DNA of 64,000 nt from Fibrella aestuarina BUZ 2 (GCF_000331105.1 NC_020054.1:4067477-4131476), one strand, 5' to 3'; shown: positions 26,667 to 36,435, counted from the stretch's first letter. The notes: generated by a model from the letters alone, not told the origin. Translations and numbers: made by a program.

Positions 26667-28778
26667 ATGCGTTATCGTTTTCTCGTCCTTTTTTTCCTGC
26701 TTGGCTGGTTCACCAACCTGCAGGCTCAACAAACCGGTTTCCCGACGACGGGCACCCAAACGGGCAATGGCTTTCCCGGCACGGGGGGCACCTTTCCGGG
26801 TGGTGGCGCCGGCCGACCCGGCGGGCAGGGGCCGGGCGTGGGCATCGACGACTCGACGAAGGTGATCTACGGCCCCAAAACGACCCGGTTTTTTCTGGAG
26901 AGTGATGTCTTCAACAACCGCAAAACGCTGTACCTGACCGATACGGCGCTGGTGGGTGTGCATCAGTTTGAGTTTACTCAACGCAATAAAAACCTGCTGA
27001 CCGACCTCGGTAACCTGGGTACACCCCTACGGCCCGTTTATTACAACACGCCCACGCAGATCGGCGCGCAGCAGGGCTATTATGTGTTTTCGCCCTTCGG
27101 CTACCAGACCGATCAGGTACGTTACTATGACACTAAATCGCCGTTTACCGATCTGTATCTGGTGTTGGGCGGGCGCAACCAGAACATCCTGAACTTCGAC
27201 TTTAACCAGAACATCACACCCCGGCTCAATGCGGGCTTCGCCATTCAGCGCTTCACCTCGGAGCGGCAGTTTGGCTTGCCGGGCAGCACCTCGCAGACCC
27301 AGCGCCTGCTGGCGCAGAACTGGGGGGTACTGCTGCACGGCAACTACCGGACAGCCGACGACCGCTATGTGCTGCTGGCACACCTGAATCACATGAACCA
27401 CAGCCTCCCGGAGCAGGGCGGCAACATCCCCAACAGTCCGCTGCCCGGCCAGGATAGCATCACGATTGATTACGAAGGGCAAGCCAAACTAGCCGCAACA
27501 CTGGGTTGGGAACGGCGCACGGCCATTCATCTCTACCATCAATACGCCCCGGCGCAGGGTATTCAGTTCTTTCACAAACTAGACTACCTCACCCGCATCA
27601 ACAACTACCGCGACGACGCCGTCGTGGAGAATCAGAACTTTTCCCGCTTTTACGATACCCGTTCCGTTGGCGGGGATGGTAGCGCGTTTATCCGGGCTCG
27701 GTTTGGCGACAGCACCCGCATTCAGCAGGATGTCTACTGGCAGTCGATCGACAACACGTTTGGCGTGAAGGGCATCTTTACCCGCCGGGGCGCCGCCTAC
27801 AACTACCGGGTCTATTACCGCCCCCGGTATTACAGTCAGCAGGGTGATTATAATGTGCTCTCGACTACACTCGTCACCGGAACCGGTTCGGAAACCGCCG
27901 TGGGCAACACGCCATCGCTGCAACGCTACGACACGCGCAACAGCTTCGAGAACTACATCGGTGGCTGGGTCGGCTATTATTTTCCCGACAGCCTCTCGCG
28001 CCTAACGGCGGAAGGCGAGTTTCTGGTGGCCGACATCGGCTCGACCAACACGGGTGCGTTCCGGCTCAACGGGCAGTTGGAAAGCAAGTATTTCACGGTG
28101 GGGTTTACGTCGGTGCAGGCCGCGCCGCCGCTAATCGCCCAGCGGTTCATCAGCAACGTGCAGAGCCTTACCTGGACCAACACGGCCAACCAGTTCCAAC
28201 GTACCCAGCACGCCTACGGGCAACTGACTGTGCGTACTAAAAACTGGCTCGTCACGCCCGGCGCCGATTTCTGGCTTATCGACAACTACGTGTATTTCGA
28301 CCGGCAGGCCCGACCGGCGCAGTCAGGGGCGTTTACTATGTTGCGGCTCGGGCTGGGGGCTACCTACACCCGTTCGCGTTTTCAGGCCAGTGCGCAGTCG
28401 TATTACACGCTCAACGCGGGTGACGACGTGCTGCGGGTGCCGACGTTCTTTTTCAACGGCCGCATCCAGTACGATTTCATTTACGCCAAGGTGCTGCACA
28501 TCCAGACGGGTGTCCAGCTTCATTACAAGTCGGCCTATTATGGCAACGCCTACAACCCCGTTACGCAGCAGTACTATTTGCAGGAGGGACAACTCGTGGA
28601 AGGCGCGCTGCTCGCCGATGTCTTTGCCAACATGCGCGTGAACCGGGTCCGTTTCTTCGTGAAACTAAACCACGCCAATCAGGGTATTCTTAGCCCGTCC
28701 GGCTATTTCGTGGCCCCCGGCTTCCTGCAACTCCAACGCGGCTTCGGCTTCGGCGTCGACTGGCTGCTGTTTGATTAA
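26667..28778 (+). CDS. Putative porin, outer membrane beta-barrel, 703 aa
   Basis: The ATG at 26667 (MRYRFLVLFF) begins a signal peptide cleaved near LQAQ; a GTG 12 bp earlier is less likely. Residues ~22-60 are Gly/Pro/Thr-rich linker. From about residue 75 the protein is an all-beta repeat of amphipathic strands rich in Tyr, Asn and Phe, with two-residue periodicity to the end, where the last residues (GFGVDWLLFD) form a terminal strand ending in an aromatic and Asp. This matches the Bacteroidota 'putative porin' family. It would sit in the outer membrane. Substrate unknown. The next gene follows after 20 bp. Confidence 0.8.
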   Translation: MRYRFLVLFFLLGWFTNLQAQQTGFPTTGTQTGNGFPGTGGTFPGGGAGRPGGQGPGVGIDDSTKVIYGPKTTRFFLESDVFNNRKTLYLTDTALVGVHQFEFTQRNKNLLTDLGNLGTPLRPVYYNTPTQIGAQQGYYVFSPFGYQTDQVRYYDTKSPFTDLYLVLGGRNQNILNFDFNQNITPRLNAGFAIQRFTSERQFGLPGSTSQTQRLLAQNWGVLLHGNYRTADDRYVLLAHLNHMNHSLPEQGGNIPNSPLPGQDSITIDYEGQAKLAATLGWERRTAIHLYHQYAPAQGIQFFHKLDYLTRINNYRDDAVVENQNFSRFYDTRSVGGDGSAFIRARFGDSTRIQQDVYWQSIDNTFGVKGIFTRRGAAYNYRVYYRPRYYSQQGDYNVLSTTLVTGTGSETAVGNTPSLQRYDTRNSFENYIGGWVGYYFPDSLSRLTAEGEFLVADIGSTNTGAFRLNGQLESKYFTVGFTSVQAAPPLIAQRFISNVQSLTWTNTANQFQRTQHAYGQLTVRTKNWLVTPGADFWLIDNYVYFDRQARPAQSGAFTMLRLGLGATYTRSRFQASAQSYYTLNAGDDVLRVPTFFFNGRIQYDFIYAKVLHIQTGVQLHYKSAYYGNAYNPVTQQYYLQEGQLVEGALLADVFANMRVNRVRFFVKLNHANQGILSPSGYFVAPGFLQLQRGFGFGVDWLLFD

Positions 28779-28798
28779 GGCGCTTAACTATCCTGCCG

Positions 28799-29965
28799 AT
28801 GAAACGTCCGTTTTCTCCTCTGTTGCTCATCAGCCTGCTCGCTTGTCTATGGTCAAACGCCCGTGCCGAAAAGAGAGGTGCGTCAACCAGGTTAGCCTGC
28901 ACTTATCAAAACAGTAGGCCAGTAACTATCAGCGAACTAGATAGTTTAGCGCGGGCTATTAAGATGACTTACAAAGATGACGCAAGTCGCCTCAAGGCTG
29001 CTTATGTATGGGTAACATCGACGATCAGCTATGATGTTGACAAACTATATTCAGTACAGTTCACGAAAAAAGAAGATCAAGAAACGATTACTGCCATTAC
29101 GTTGGCCACTAAACGGGGGGTCTGTTCAGATTACGTAGCTGTACTTCGGGCAATCGCCGATCGATTGGGTTTGACATCGCATGAAGTAGTCGGCTACACC
29201 CGACAGCATGATCAACTTGATTATGTGCCACACGCCTGGTGCGTCATTCAGGTAAACAGCGTGTGGCAACTTTTTGACCCTACCTGGGATGCAGGCCACG
29301 TTCAAAACAATCGCTTCTATCAGCGTCCCTCACTGACGTTTTTTGCCTGTAATCCTCAGGTCTTTCTCCAAACGCACATGCCGTTTGATCCGATCTGGCA
29401 ATTGCTGAGCACCCCCATGAGCTACAGCTTCTTTGACAATGCCAAACCCACGCCAATACCAACTCAGAAACCCGTTGATTACAACCAATTTATCATTGCG
29501 TATAGTAAACTTGACTCACTGGATCAATTGATTACCACCACGGACCGAATTCGCAGCCAATCGCCTTTAAATTCGATCGTTGCTCATTATCTGTCTATTG
29601 CCGAATTCAATATCGTCCAGCTGAACCACGCTAAGATTTCTCAGTCGTCTGTCTACTTTAATGAGGCGGTCAACCATTATAACCTATTTATATCGTTCCT
29701 GAATAAACAGTTTAAACCGACGCTTCCTGATAGTACACTCGACGCAATGCTCAAACGGCCGATTCAACTGTGCAGACAGGCAAGGGAAGGCCTCGCTGGA
29801 ATTAAACGGCCGACAAACGAAGTGGCTGCCAACCAAAAGGAACTCGTTAAAGCGATTGATGGCCTCGACATTAACCTCCGTAAGTATGATGCCTGGTTGG
29901 CAGTTTATTTAACAAAAAGTAAAATCGGCCGGGTAATCTGGTTTACGAAACTCTCTGCCGATTAA
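28799..29965 (+). CDS. Exported transglutaminase-like protein, 388 aa
   Basis: Signal peptide at residues 1-23 (ends near ARAEK). Residues ~45-180 form a transglutaminase-like fold with all three catalytic residues in sequence: Cys in KRGVCSDY, His in VPHAWCVI and Asp in FDPTWDAG. The C-terminal ~200 residues are helical with no known domain. Family members act as cysteine peptidases, cross-linkers or cell-wall enzymes; which applies is unknown. The base composition is clearly more AT-rich than its neighbours, with codons such as TTA, AAT and ATA frequent, so it may have been acquired recently. It starts 20 bp after the porin gene and ends before ileS, whose promoter appears to be separate. 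Confidence 0.85.
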   Translation: MKRPFSPLLLISLLACLWSNARAEKRGASTRLACTYQNSRPVTISELDSLARAIKMTYKDDASRLKAAYVWVTSTISYDVDKLYSVQFTKKEDQETITAITLATKRGVCSDYVAVLRAIADRLGLTSHEVVGYTRQHDQLDYVPHAWCVIQVNSVWQLFDPTWDAGHVQNNRFYQRPSLTFFACNPQVFLQTHMPFDPIWQLLSTPMSYSFFDNAKPTPIPTQKPVDYNQFIIAYSKLDSLDQLITTTDRIRSQSPLNSIVAHYLSIAEFNIVQLNHAKISQSSVYFNEAVNHYNLFISFLNKQFKPTLPDSTLDAMLKRPIQLCRQAREGLAGIKRPTNEVAANQKELVKAIDGLDINLRKYDAWLAVYLTKSKIGRVIWFTKLSAD

Positions 29966-30044
29966 TCAATGCATTGGGTGGACGACAACAGCCCGCCCGG
30001 AAACCTATACGGTTGCGAAAACCTTATCAGGTTGAACTATGCCG

Positions 30045-30052
30045 TATCTTTG
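30045..30052 (+). promoter_or_regulatory. Predicted -7 promoter box of ileS
   Basis: TATCTTTG, a full TAnnTTTG match, lies 24 bp upstream of the GTG at 30077 and downstream of the ATG at 29969. It therefore favours the GTG as the true ileS start. Confidence 0.5.
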
Positions 30053-30076
30053 CGGCCTGACATTCCCGTTTGCACC

Positions 30077-33000
30077 GTGCTTTATAACGAATACAAAAAT
30101 CTGGATTATGCCCGGGTGGCCGATGACGTGCTGGCGCACTGGAAACGGACCCGTGCGTTCGAACAGTCGGTGGCGATCCGCGACGGACAACCCACATTTA
30201 CCTTTTACGAAGGGCCACCATCGGCCAACGGGATGCCTGGCATTCACCACGTGATGGCCCGGACCATTAAAGACATTTTCTGCCGTTACAAAACCCTGCG
30301 GGGCTTTCAGGTAAACCGCAAGGGCGGCTGGGACACCCACGGCCTGCCCATCGAATTGCAGGTCGAGAAGGAACTCGGCATCACCAAAGACGACATCGGC
30401 AAAAGCATCAGCGTTGAGGAATACAACCAGAAATGCCGCGAGGCGGTCATGAAATTCACCGACCGGTGGAACGACCTGACCGAGCGCATGGGCTACTGGG
30501 TCGACCTCGACAATCCCTATGTTACCTACCGCAACGAGTACATCGAGTCGATCTGGTGGCTGCTGAAACAGCTCTACGACAAGGGGTTACTCTACAAAGG
30601 CTATACCATTCAGCCGTTTTCGCCCAAAGCGGGTACGGGCCTCAGTTCGCACGAACTGAACATGCCCGGTACGTATAAGGACGTGAAAGACACGACCATC
30701 GTGGCGCAGTTCAAGGTGAAACCCAACGGTAAGTCGGGCTTCCTGTTCTTCGACTCGAGCGATGCCGACGTGTACATCCTGGCCTGGACCACCACGCCCT
30801 GGACGCTGCCCGCCAACTCGGCCCTCACGGTCGGCGCCAACATCGACTACGTGCTGGTGAAAACCATCAACCCCTACACGCATCAGCTGGTGCATGTGGT
30901 GCTGGCCAAAGCGCTGGTGAGTCGCTGGTTCAACGAGAAAAGCCGCGTGGAGAGCCCCGACAGTGCGGCGGCGTTTGATGCCTACCTGCCCACCGACAAA
31001 ACGCAGCCCTGGGCGCTGGTGTCGGAGTTTAAAGGCAAGGACCTAGAGGGCATCGAGTATGAGCAGTTGATGCCGTACGTGCAGCCCACCGAAGGCAAGG
31101 CCTTCCGGGTGATTCTGGGCGATTTTGTTACCACCGAAGACGGTACGGGCGTCGTGCACACCTCCCCGACGTTCGGGGCCGATGACTTCCGGGTAGCGCA
31201 GCAGAATGGCGTACCGGCGATCATGGTGAAGGACGACACCGGCAAGGACGTACCTGTGGTGGATCGGCAGGGCCGGTTTGTGAACGAGATCACCGACTTC
31301 GCCGGGCGGTACGTGAAGGAAGAATATTACAGCGACGAGGAGCGCGCCGACCCGGATTTCCGGCCCACCGACGTGTTGATCGCCATCAAGCTGAAAGAAG
31401 AAAACAAGGCGTTTCGGGTCGAGAAGTACGAACACCCCTACCCGCACTGCTGGCGTACCGACAAGCCCATTCTGTACTACCCGCTCGATAGCTGGTTTAT
31501 CCGCACGACGGCCGTAAAAGACCGGCTGGTGGAACTGAACAAAACCATCAACTGGCAACCCGAAAGCACGGGCACGGGTCGGTTTGGCAACTGGCTCGAA
31601 AACCTCGTCGACTGGAACCTCAGCCGCAGCCGCTACTGGGGCACGCCCCTGCCGATCTGGCGCAGCGAGTCGGCCGTTGGCGGTCGCCACGAGGAAGTAT
31701 GCATTGGCTCGGTAGCCGAGTTGCTGGAATACGTACAACAGGCGCAGCAATCCGACGTGCTGACCGACGACCAACGGGCTAAAAACGAGGCCTTCCTGGC
31801 AGCGCACGCGGCGGGGACGTTCGATCTGCATCGCCCTTACTCCGACGAGATCTACTTCGTGTCGCCGTCGGGGCAGTTGATGCAGCGCGAGCCCGACCTG
31901 ATCGACGTGTGGTTCGACTCGGGCGCGATGCCCTACGCGCAGTGGCATTATCCGTTCGAAAACAAAGACGTATTTGACCAAGCCTTCCCGGCCGATTTCA
32001 TCTCGGAAGGCGTCGATCAGACGCGGGGCTGGTTCTTTACGCTTCACGCCATCGCGGGCATGCTGTTCGACTCGGTTGCGTTCAAAAACGTGGTCTCGAC
32101 GGGCCTGGTGCTCGACAAGAACGGCAACAAAATGTCGAAGCGGCTGGGTAACGCCATCGATCCGTTCGCGACGTTGAGTCAATACGGCCCCGACGCCACG
32201 CGCTGGTACATGATCACCAACGCCGAGCCCTGGGACAACCTCAAATTCAACCTCGACGGCATCGTGGAGGTGCAGCGCCGCTTCTTCGGGACGCTCACCA
32301 ACACCTACAATTTCTTCGCCCTGTACGCCAACCTCGACGGGTACCAAATCGAGTCGGCCGATCGCCGCATCCCGCGCGAGCAGCTGCCCGAGATGGACCG
32401 CTGGATTCTGTCGAAGCTGAACACGCTGATCAAAGAAGTCACCGAGCAGTTTGACATCTACAACCCCACGAAAGCGGGGCGGCTGGTGCAGGATTTCGTC
32501 AACGATCAGTTGTCAAACTGGTACGTGCGGCTGTGTCGACGGCGTTTCTGGACCGGTGCCTCCGCCGATGGTGAGCTGACCGCCGACAAACGCGGCGCCT
32601 ACCAAACGCTGCACCACTGCCTCTCGACAGTAGCGCAACTGATGTCGCCCATCGCCCCATTCTACGCCGATTGGCTATACCGCAACCTGACGGGCCGGTC
32701 GGACGATCAAACCGCTACGCCAGCCACTGGCAGCGAAGCGGGCGCGGATGCGTTCTTCCAGCACGATTCGGTGCACTTTACCGATTGGATCGCCGCCGAC
32801 GACACCTGGATCGACACCGATCTGGAAACGTCGATGGCGCTGGCGCAGCAGATCAGTTCGATGGTCCACGGCCTGCGCAAAGGGCACAAACTGAAGGTGC
32901 GTCAACCCCTGTCGCGTCTGATGATCCCGGTACTGACGCCCGACACGCGGCGGCAAATCGAGCACGTCGCCCCGATTATCCAGAGCGAAGTGAACGTGAA

Positions 33001-33553
33001 GGCGGTGGAATTTGTCGACGACGCCAGCGGCATCCTGACGAAGAAAGTGAAGCCCAACTTCAAGGCGCTCGGCCCCAAGTTTGGCAAGCAGATGAAAGAG
33101 GTAGCGGCTGCCATTACCGGCATGACGGGCGACCAACTGGCCGAACTGGAACGTACCCAGACGATTGATCTGGGTGGTTTCACGATTGCCCTCACCGACG
33201 TGGAAATACTGACGGAAGACATCCCCGGCTGGGTGGTGGCCGCCGACGGCCCGCTGACGGTAGCCCTCGACGTGAACCTGACCGACGAACTGCGCCGCGA
33301 AGGCATCGCCCGCGACGTGGTGAACCGGATTCAGAACCTGCGCAAAGACCAGCAGTTTGAGGTAACCGACAAGATTCGGATTCAGTTGGAACGTAACGAC
33401 GACCTGCTGGCTGCCGCCGTGGAAGCCAACAAAGCGTACATTCAGCAGGAAGTGCAGGCCGTGGCGCTCGATCTGGTCACGGGCCTCAACGGCTCGTCTG
33501 TCGAGATCGAGATGGACGAGTTCGTGCTGAAAGTCGTCGTGGAGAAAGCATAA
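30077..33553 (+). CDS. ileS: Isoleucyl-tRNA synthetase
   Basis: Charges tRNA-Ile with isoleucine in the cytoplasm. The frame is open from an ATG at 29969, but the GTG at 30077 (encoding the start of xLYNEYKNLDYARV) lies just after a -7 box and fits the family N-terminus better, giving 1158 aa. Class I motifs are present: SANGMPGIHH, the HIGH-equivalent, near residue 45, and KMSKRLGN. The editing domain and, after the catalytic core, the anticodon-binding domain (DRWILSKLNTLIKEV) follow. Composition and length are of the eukaryote-like IleS type common in Bacteroidota, with a long C-terminal region (QPLSRLMIPV; FVDDASGILTKKVKPNFK). No T-box is seen. Confidence 0.95.
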   Translation: MLYNEYKNLDYARVADDVLAHWKRTRAFEQSVAIRDGQPTFTFYEGPPSANGMPGIHHVMARTIKDIFCRYKTLRGFQVNRKGGWDTHGLPIELQVEKELGITKDDIGKSISVEEYNQKCREAVMKFTDRWNDLTERMGYWVDLDNPYVTYRNEYIESIWWLLKQLYDKGLLYKGYTIQPFSPKAGTGLSSHELNMPGTYKDVKDTTIVAQFKVKPNGKSGFLFFDSSDADVYILAWTTTPWTLPANSALTVGANIDYVLVKTINPYTHQLVHVVLAKALVSRWFNEKSRVESPDSAAAFDAYLPTDKTQPWALVSEFKGKDLEGIEYEQLMPYVQPTEGKAFRVILGDFVTTEDGTGVVHTSPTFGADDFRVAQQNGVPAIMVKDDTGKDVPVVDRQGRFVNEITDFAGRYVKEEYYSDEERADPDFRPTDVLIAIKLKEENKAFRVEKYEHPYPHCWRTDKPILYYPLDSWFIRTTAVKDRLVELNKTINWQPESTGTGRFGNWLENLVDWNLSRSRYWGTPLPIWRSESAVGGRHEEVCIGSVAELLEYVQQAQQSDVLTDDQRAKNEAFLAAHAAGTFDLHRPYSDEIYFVSPSGQLMQREPDLIDVWFDSGAMPYAQWHYPFENKDVFDQAFPADFISEGVDQTRGWFFTLHAIAGMLFDSVAFKNVVSTGLVLDKNGNKMSKRLGNAIDPFATLSQYGPDATRWYMITNAEPWDNLKFNLDGIVEVQRRFFGTLTNTYNFFALYANLDGYQIESADRRIPREQLPEMDRWILSKLNTLIKEVTEQFDIYNPTKAGRLVQDFVNDQLSNWYVRLCRRRFWTGASADGELTADKRGAYQTLHHCLSTVAQLMSPIAPFYADWLYRNLTGRSDDQTATPATGSEAGADAFFQHDSVHFTDWIAADDTWIDTDLETSMALAQQISSMVHGLRKGHKLKVRQPLSRLMIPVLTPDTRRQIEHVAPIIQSEVNVKAVEFVDDASGILTKKVKPNFKALGPKFGKQMKEVAAAITGMTGDQLAELERTQTIDLGGFTIALTDVEILTEDIPGWVVAADGPLTVALDVNLTDELRREGIARDVVNRIQNLRKDQQFEVTDKIRIQLERNDDLLAAAVEANKAYIQQEVQAVALDLVTGLNGSSVEIEMDEFVLKVVVEKA

Positions 33554-33558
33554 GGTGC

Positions 33559-33635
33559 GTTTGATGTTTACCAGTTAACGTTGGCTGACGCATTCTTTTC
33601 TCGCGCTGGTTAACGTTAACCGGTAAATATCAAAC
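33559..33635 (+). repeat. Intergenic long inverted repeat after ileS
   Basis: Arms 33559-33582 and 33612-33635 are 24 nt each and pair with two mismatches. The right arm overlaps a 14-bp palindrome (33608-33621). The loop holds GGCTGACG. It starts 5 bp after the ileS stop and has no long T run, so it may be an RNA-processing or termination hairpin. It belongs to the set of 3' hairpins in this region. Confidence 0.7.
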
Positions 33636-33679
33636 GGTTAACCAAAATCTGGCACGGCATTTGCTACTTATTGCGTACC

Positions 33680-33766
33680 CATATTTGTGATTGCCAACAG
33701 CCTCAAAGAGTACATACATACTAGATCAATAAGCCCGAGCCGCCCTGCGACCGGGCTTTTTTGTTT
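33680..33766 (+). other. Possible small transcript: promoter-like box to terminator between ileS and phosphatase gene
   Basis: TTTG (33660-33663), then after 16 nt CATATTTG (33680-33687, one mismatch to TAnnTTTG), then about 45 nt of non-coding sequence, then a hairpin AGCCCG...CGGGCT with TTTTTT at about 33731-33762. A transcript of about 70 nt could be made. No coding frame of note is inside. Existence is inferred only from signals. Confidence 0.3.
33731..33762 (+). terminator. Intrinsic terminator upstream of the phosphatase gene
   Basis: An AGCCCG / CGGGCT stem with a GC-rich loop is followed by six T. It ends transcription from upstream just before the next promoter box at 33771. Confidence 0.75.
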
Positions 33767-33770
33767 GTTG

Positions 33771-33778
33771 TACCTTTG
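33771..33778 (+). promoter_or_regulatory. Predicted -7 promoter box of the phosphatase gene
   Basis: TACCTTTG, a full TAnnTTTG match, 24 bp upstream of the ATG at 33802 and immediately after an intrinsic terminator. Confidence 0.5.
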
Positions 33779-33801
33779 CCACATCCTTACACGCCCAAGT
33801 G

Positions 33802-36132
33802 ATGAACGCTACACTACGTTTTGCCCTCGTTGTCCTATTCTTCGTCGCTCCGTGGTGGGGTGTGGCCCAAACCATCGTGCGCGGGCCTTACCTGCAAAAC
33901 GTAACGCCAACGAGCATCGTGGTCCGCTGGCGCACCGATCAGCCCACCGACAGCCGGGTCCGGTTTGGCGATAACCTTGCCCGGCAGGCAACCGACGGCC
34001 AGTCAACCACCGAGCACGTAGTGACCATCACGGGCCTGCAACCCGCCACGCGTTACGGGTACGTGGTGGGTACGTCGGCAACCGATTTGCTCACGCCCGA
34101 CGCCTCCTATTTTTTCACTACGTCCCCCGCCCCCACGTCGGTGGCGCCGGTGCGGCTGTGGGTGCTGGGTGATTTCGGGACGGGCTCGGAACGGCAGAAA
34201 CAGGCTACCGAATCGTTTGTCGAAGCCAGCAAAACCCGCCGACCCGACCTGTGGGTGTGGCTGGGCGACAATGCCTACTCCAGCGGCACTGACAACGAGT
34301 ACCAGCGCTATGTCTTCGACTATTACCCAACGTACCTGCGCAACCTGCCCGCGGTAGCGACCCCCGGCAACCACGACTACCACGACGACAACAACGACTT
34401 CAACGTACCCTACTACGCGCTGACCAGCCATCCGCAGCGCGGCGAGGCGGGGGGCGTGCCGTCGGGATCAGCGTCGTATTATTCGCTCGATTACGGGCCG
34501 GTGCACCTGATTTCGCTCGATTCGTTTGGCAATGAAGCGGGTAAGCACCGCATCTGGGACACCACCGGCACCCAGATTCAGTGGCTTAAGCGCGACCTTG
34601 CCGCCAACAAAAAGCCCTGGACGGTCATCTTCTTCCATCACCCGCCCTATACCCAGGGCTCGCGCAACGCCGATACCGAGCAGGACCTGATCCTGAACCG
34701 CGAACGCCTGACGCCCATTTTTGAGCGCTACAACGTCGATCTGGTGCTGAGCGGCCATAGCCACGTCTACGAACGTACCTACCAGATTCGCGGGCATCGG
34801 GGCCTGTCGACTACCTTCGACAAACGGACCATGGCTGTCGACAGCAGCACGGGGCGCTACGACGGGTCGGCCAACTCCTGCCCGATTCTGCCCGCCAAAG
34901 GCAGCGTCGTGTACGTCGTGAATGGGTCGGGCGGGGCCAATACCGGGCGGGCACCCAATTACCCCCACAAAGCGATGGTGTATAGCTATACCGACGAGGG
35001 CGGCTCGATGCTGATCGACGTGGCCGAGAACCGGCTCGATGCCCAGTGGGTGGCCCCCAGCGGCGTGAAAGACCGGTTTACAATGGTCAAAAACGTAAAC
35101 CGCCGCCAGACGCTGGCAGTAGAATATGGCGATACGCTGGCCCTGACGGCCTCCTGGACGGGCGCCAGCGTGCCGGGCAACGGGCAGGCAGCCACTTACA
35201 CCTGGTCGAATGGGCAAACGGGCCGCACCATCCGCACGGTCAATCAGTCGGGTACGTTCCGGGTTACCGACGGGCGGGGCTGTCTGGCCGATGAGTACGC
35301 CGTGCAGGTAGGCGCGCGCCCCCGGCTGTCGGTGTCGCTCACCTCGACCGGGGCTGTTTGCGCGGGAGGCTCGCTGGCGGTTACTACCACCATCGAAAAT
35401 ACCACCAAGAGCGCCGGGCAAGTCGAGTTGCAACTCTCCGACGCGGCGGGCAATTTCACGGCGCCCACGGTGCTGGGTACGTTCCCACTGACCAAGAATC
35501 AGACCGTCACACTACCCGCCACACTCAGCGCGGGCAGCGGCTATCGGCTGCGGCTGGTATCACGTGGGTTGCCCTACGCCGACGTGGTGGCCAGTTCGTC
35601 GTTTGCCCTCCTGAAAGCGGCTACGGCAACCGTCATCGGTTCGGCTTCGGTAGTGGCGGGCCAACCGGCTTCGGTCACGCTCAACCTCAGCGGTTCGTCG
35701 CCCTGGCGCGGTAGCTTTTCCGATGGCACTACGTTCTCGGCAACGGCCAGCCCCGCCGTCGTCGCGTTTCCGGCACCCCGCCCCGGCTCAATCACCCTCA
35801 GCAGTATCAGTAATGAGTGTGGACCAGGCACCGTCCTCAACAGCAATGCCGTAACGGTGCTGTTACCCACCCCCACGGAGCCCATCATCGACGATCTTCT
35901 GCGCGTTTACCCGAACCCCAGCAACGGCGATACTTGGGTTGAATTCCTCATAGATAGCCCGAACCCGGTACAGCTACGCGTACTAACGGTCACTGGCTCA
36001 GAGGTAAGCAACCAAGTACTCCCTAACGTTACTAGAAATAAGAAATTAAATATCCGTAGTAATCTTACCGGTATTTATCTTCTACAAGTTGTTTTCAATG
36101 AACAGACCAAAACATACAAAATAGTAAGGTAG
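33802..36132 (+). CDS. Secreted purple-acid-type metallophosphatase with type IX sorting domain, 776 aa
   Basis: The ATG at 33802 is preferred to a GTG 3 bp earlier. Signal peptide at residues 1-23 (ends GVAQ). Residues ~25-110 are a fibronectin-III-like domain (GPYLQNVTPTSIVVRW). The metallophosphatase domain runs ~115-380 with all metal motifs: GDFG, GDNAY, GNHDYH, FFHHPPY and GHSHVYERT. Beta-sandwich or Ig-like regions follow. The last ~75 residues hold VYPNPSNG and end in TYKIVR, a type IX (Por) sorting domain of type A, so the protein is exported to the surface or medium. The coding DNA of the last ~60 codons is noticeably AT-richer. It likely releases phosphate from organic esters. Confidence 0.92.
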   Translation: MNATLRFALVVLFFVAPWWGVAQTIVRGPYLQNVTPTSIVVRWRTDQPTDSRVRFGDNLARQATDGQSTTEHVVTITGLQPATRYGYVVGTSATDLLTPDASYFFTTSPAPTSVAPVRLWVLGDFGTGSERQKQATESFVEASKTRRPDLWVWLGDNAYSSGTDNEYQRYVFDYYPTYLRNLPAVATPGNHDYHDDNNDFNVPYYALTSHPQRGEAGGVPSGSASYYSLDYGPVHLISLDSFGNEAGKHRIWDTTGTQIQWLKRDLAANKKPWTVIFFHHPPYTQGSRNADTEQDLILNRERLTPIFERYNVDLVLSGHSHVYERTYQIRGHRGLSTTFDKRTMAVDSSTGRYDGSANSCPILPAKGSVVYVVNGSGGANTGRAPNYPHKAMVYSYTDEGGSMLIDVAENRLDAQWVAPSGVKDRFTMVKNVNRRQTLAVEYGDTLALTASWTGASVPGNGQAATYTWSNGQTGRTIRTVNQSGTFRVTDGRGCLADEYAVQVGARPRLSVSLTSTGAVCAGGSLAVTTTIENTTKSAGQVELQLSDAAGNFTAPTVLGTFPLTKNQTVTLPATLSAGSGYRLRLVSRGLPYADVVASSSFALLKAATATVIGSASVVAGQPASVTLNLSGSSPWRGSFSDGTTFSATASPAVVAFPAPRPGSITLSSISNECGPGTVLNSNAVTVLLPTPTEPIIDDLLRVYPNPSNGDTWVEFLIDSPNPVQLRVLTVTGSEVSNQVLPNVTRNKKLNIRSNLTGIYLLQVVFNEQTKTYKIVR

Positions 36133-36290
36133 TTACTTAGTAGAAATACATAAATTTTAATTTGGTAAAACTAACATGTCTTAATACGTTTGATACGTCA
36201 CTTACGTAGTTGGCCTCGCTTACCTGTAGTCAACAACTTGGTGGCGCCCTATCAACGCTTATCCAACTATTTCTTACTATCCAAATGATG

Positions 36291-36338
36291 CAGGCCTGCT
36301 TTGAGCCCTATGCTCAGAGCAGGCCTGACTCTGTTTTT
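36291..36338 (+). terminator. Strong terminator after the phosphatase gene
   Basis: A 15-bp stem (36291-36305 with 36313-36327, one wobble/mismatch), 7-nt loop and TTTTT at 36334-36338. The 300-bp gap it lies in (36133-36435) is AT-rich in its first third and shows no gene. Confidence 0.8.
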
Positions 36339-36435
36339 CGTGGCTACCCGGTTTGGCTGTGGGTTGCGCCGATGGTCGATGGATCGGGCAACACAACCGG
36401 CCTTCGTTTATGGTTATCTATCCAAACCTTATCCA

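Noticed and set aside
31043..32347. A 434-codon minus-strand frame opposite ileS
   Set aside because: Antisense shadow of a clear ileS; GC-rich codons often leave the opposite frame open.
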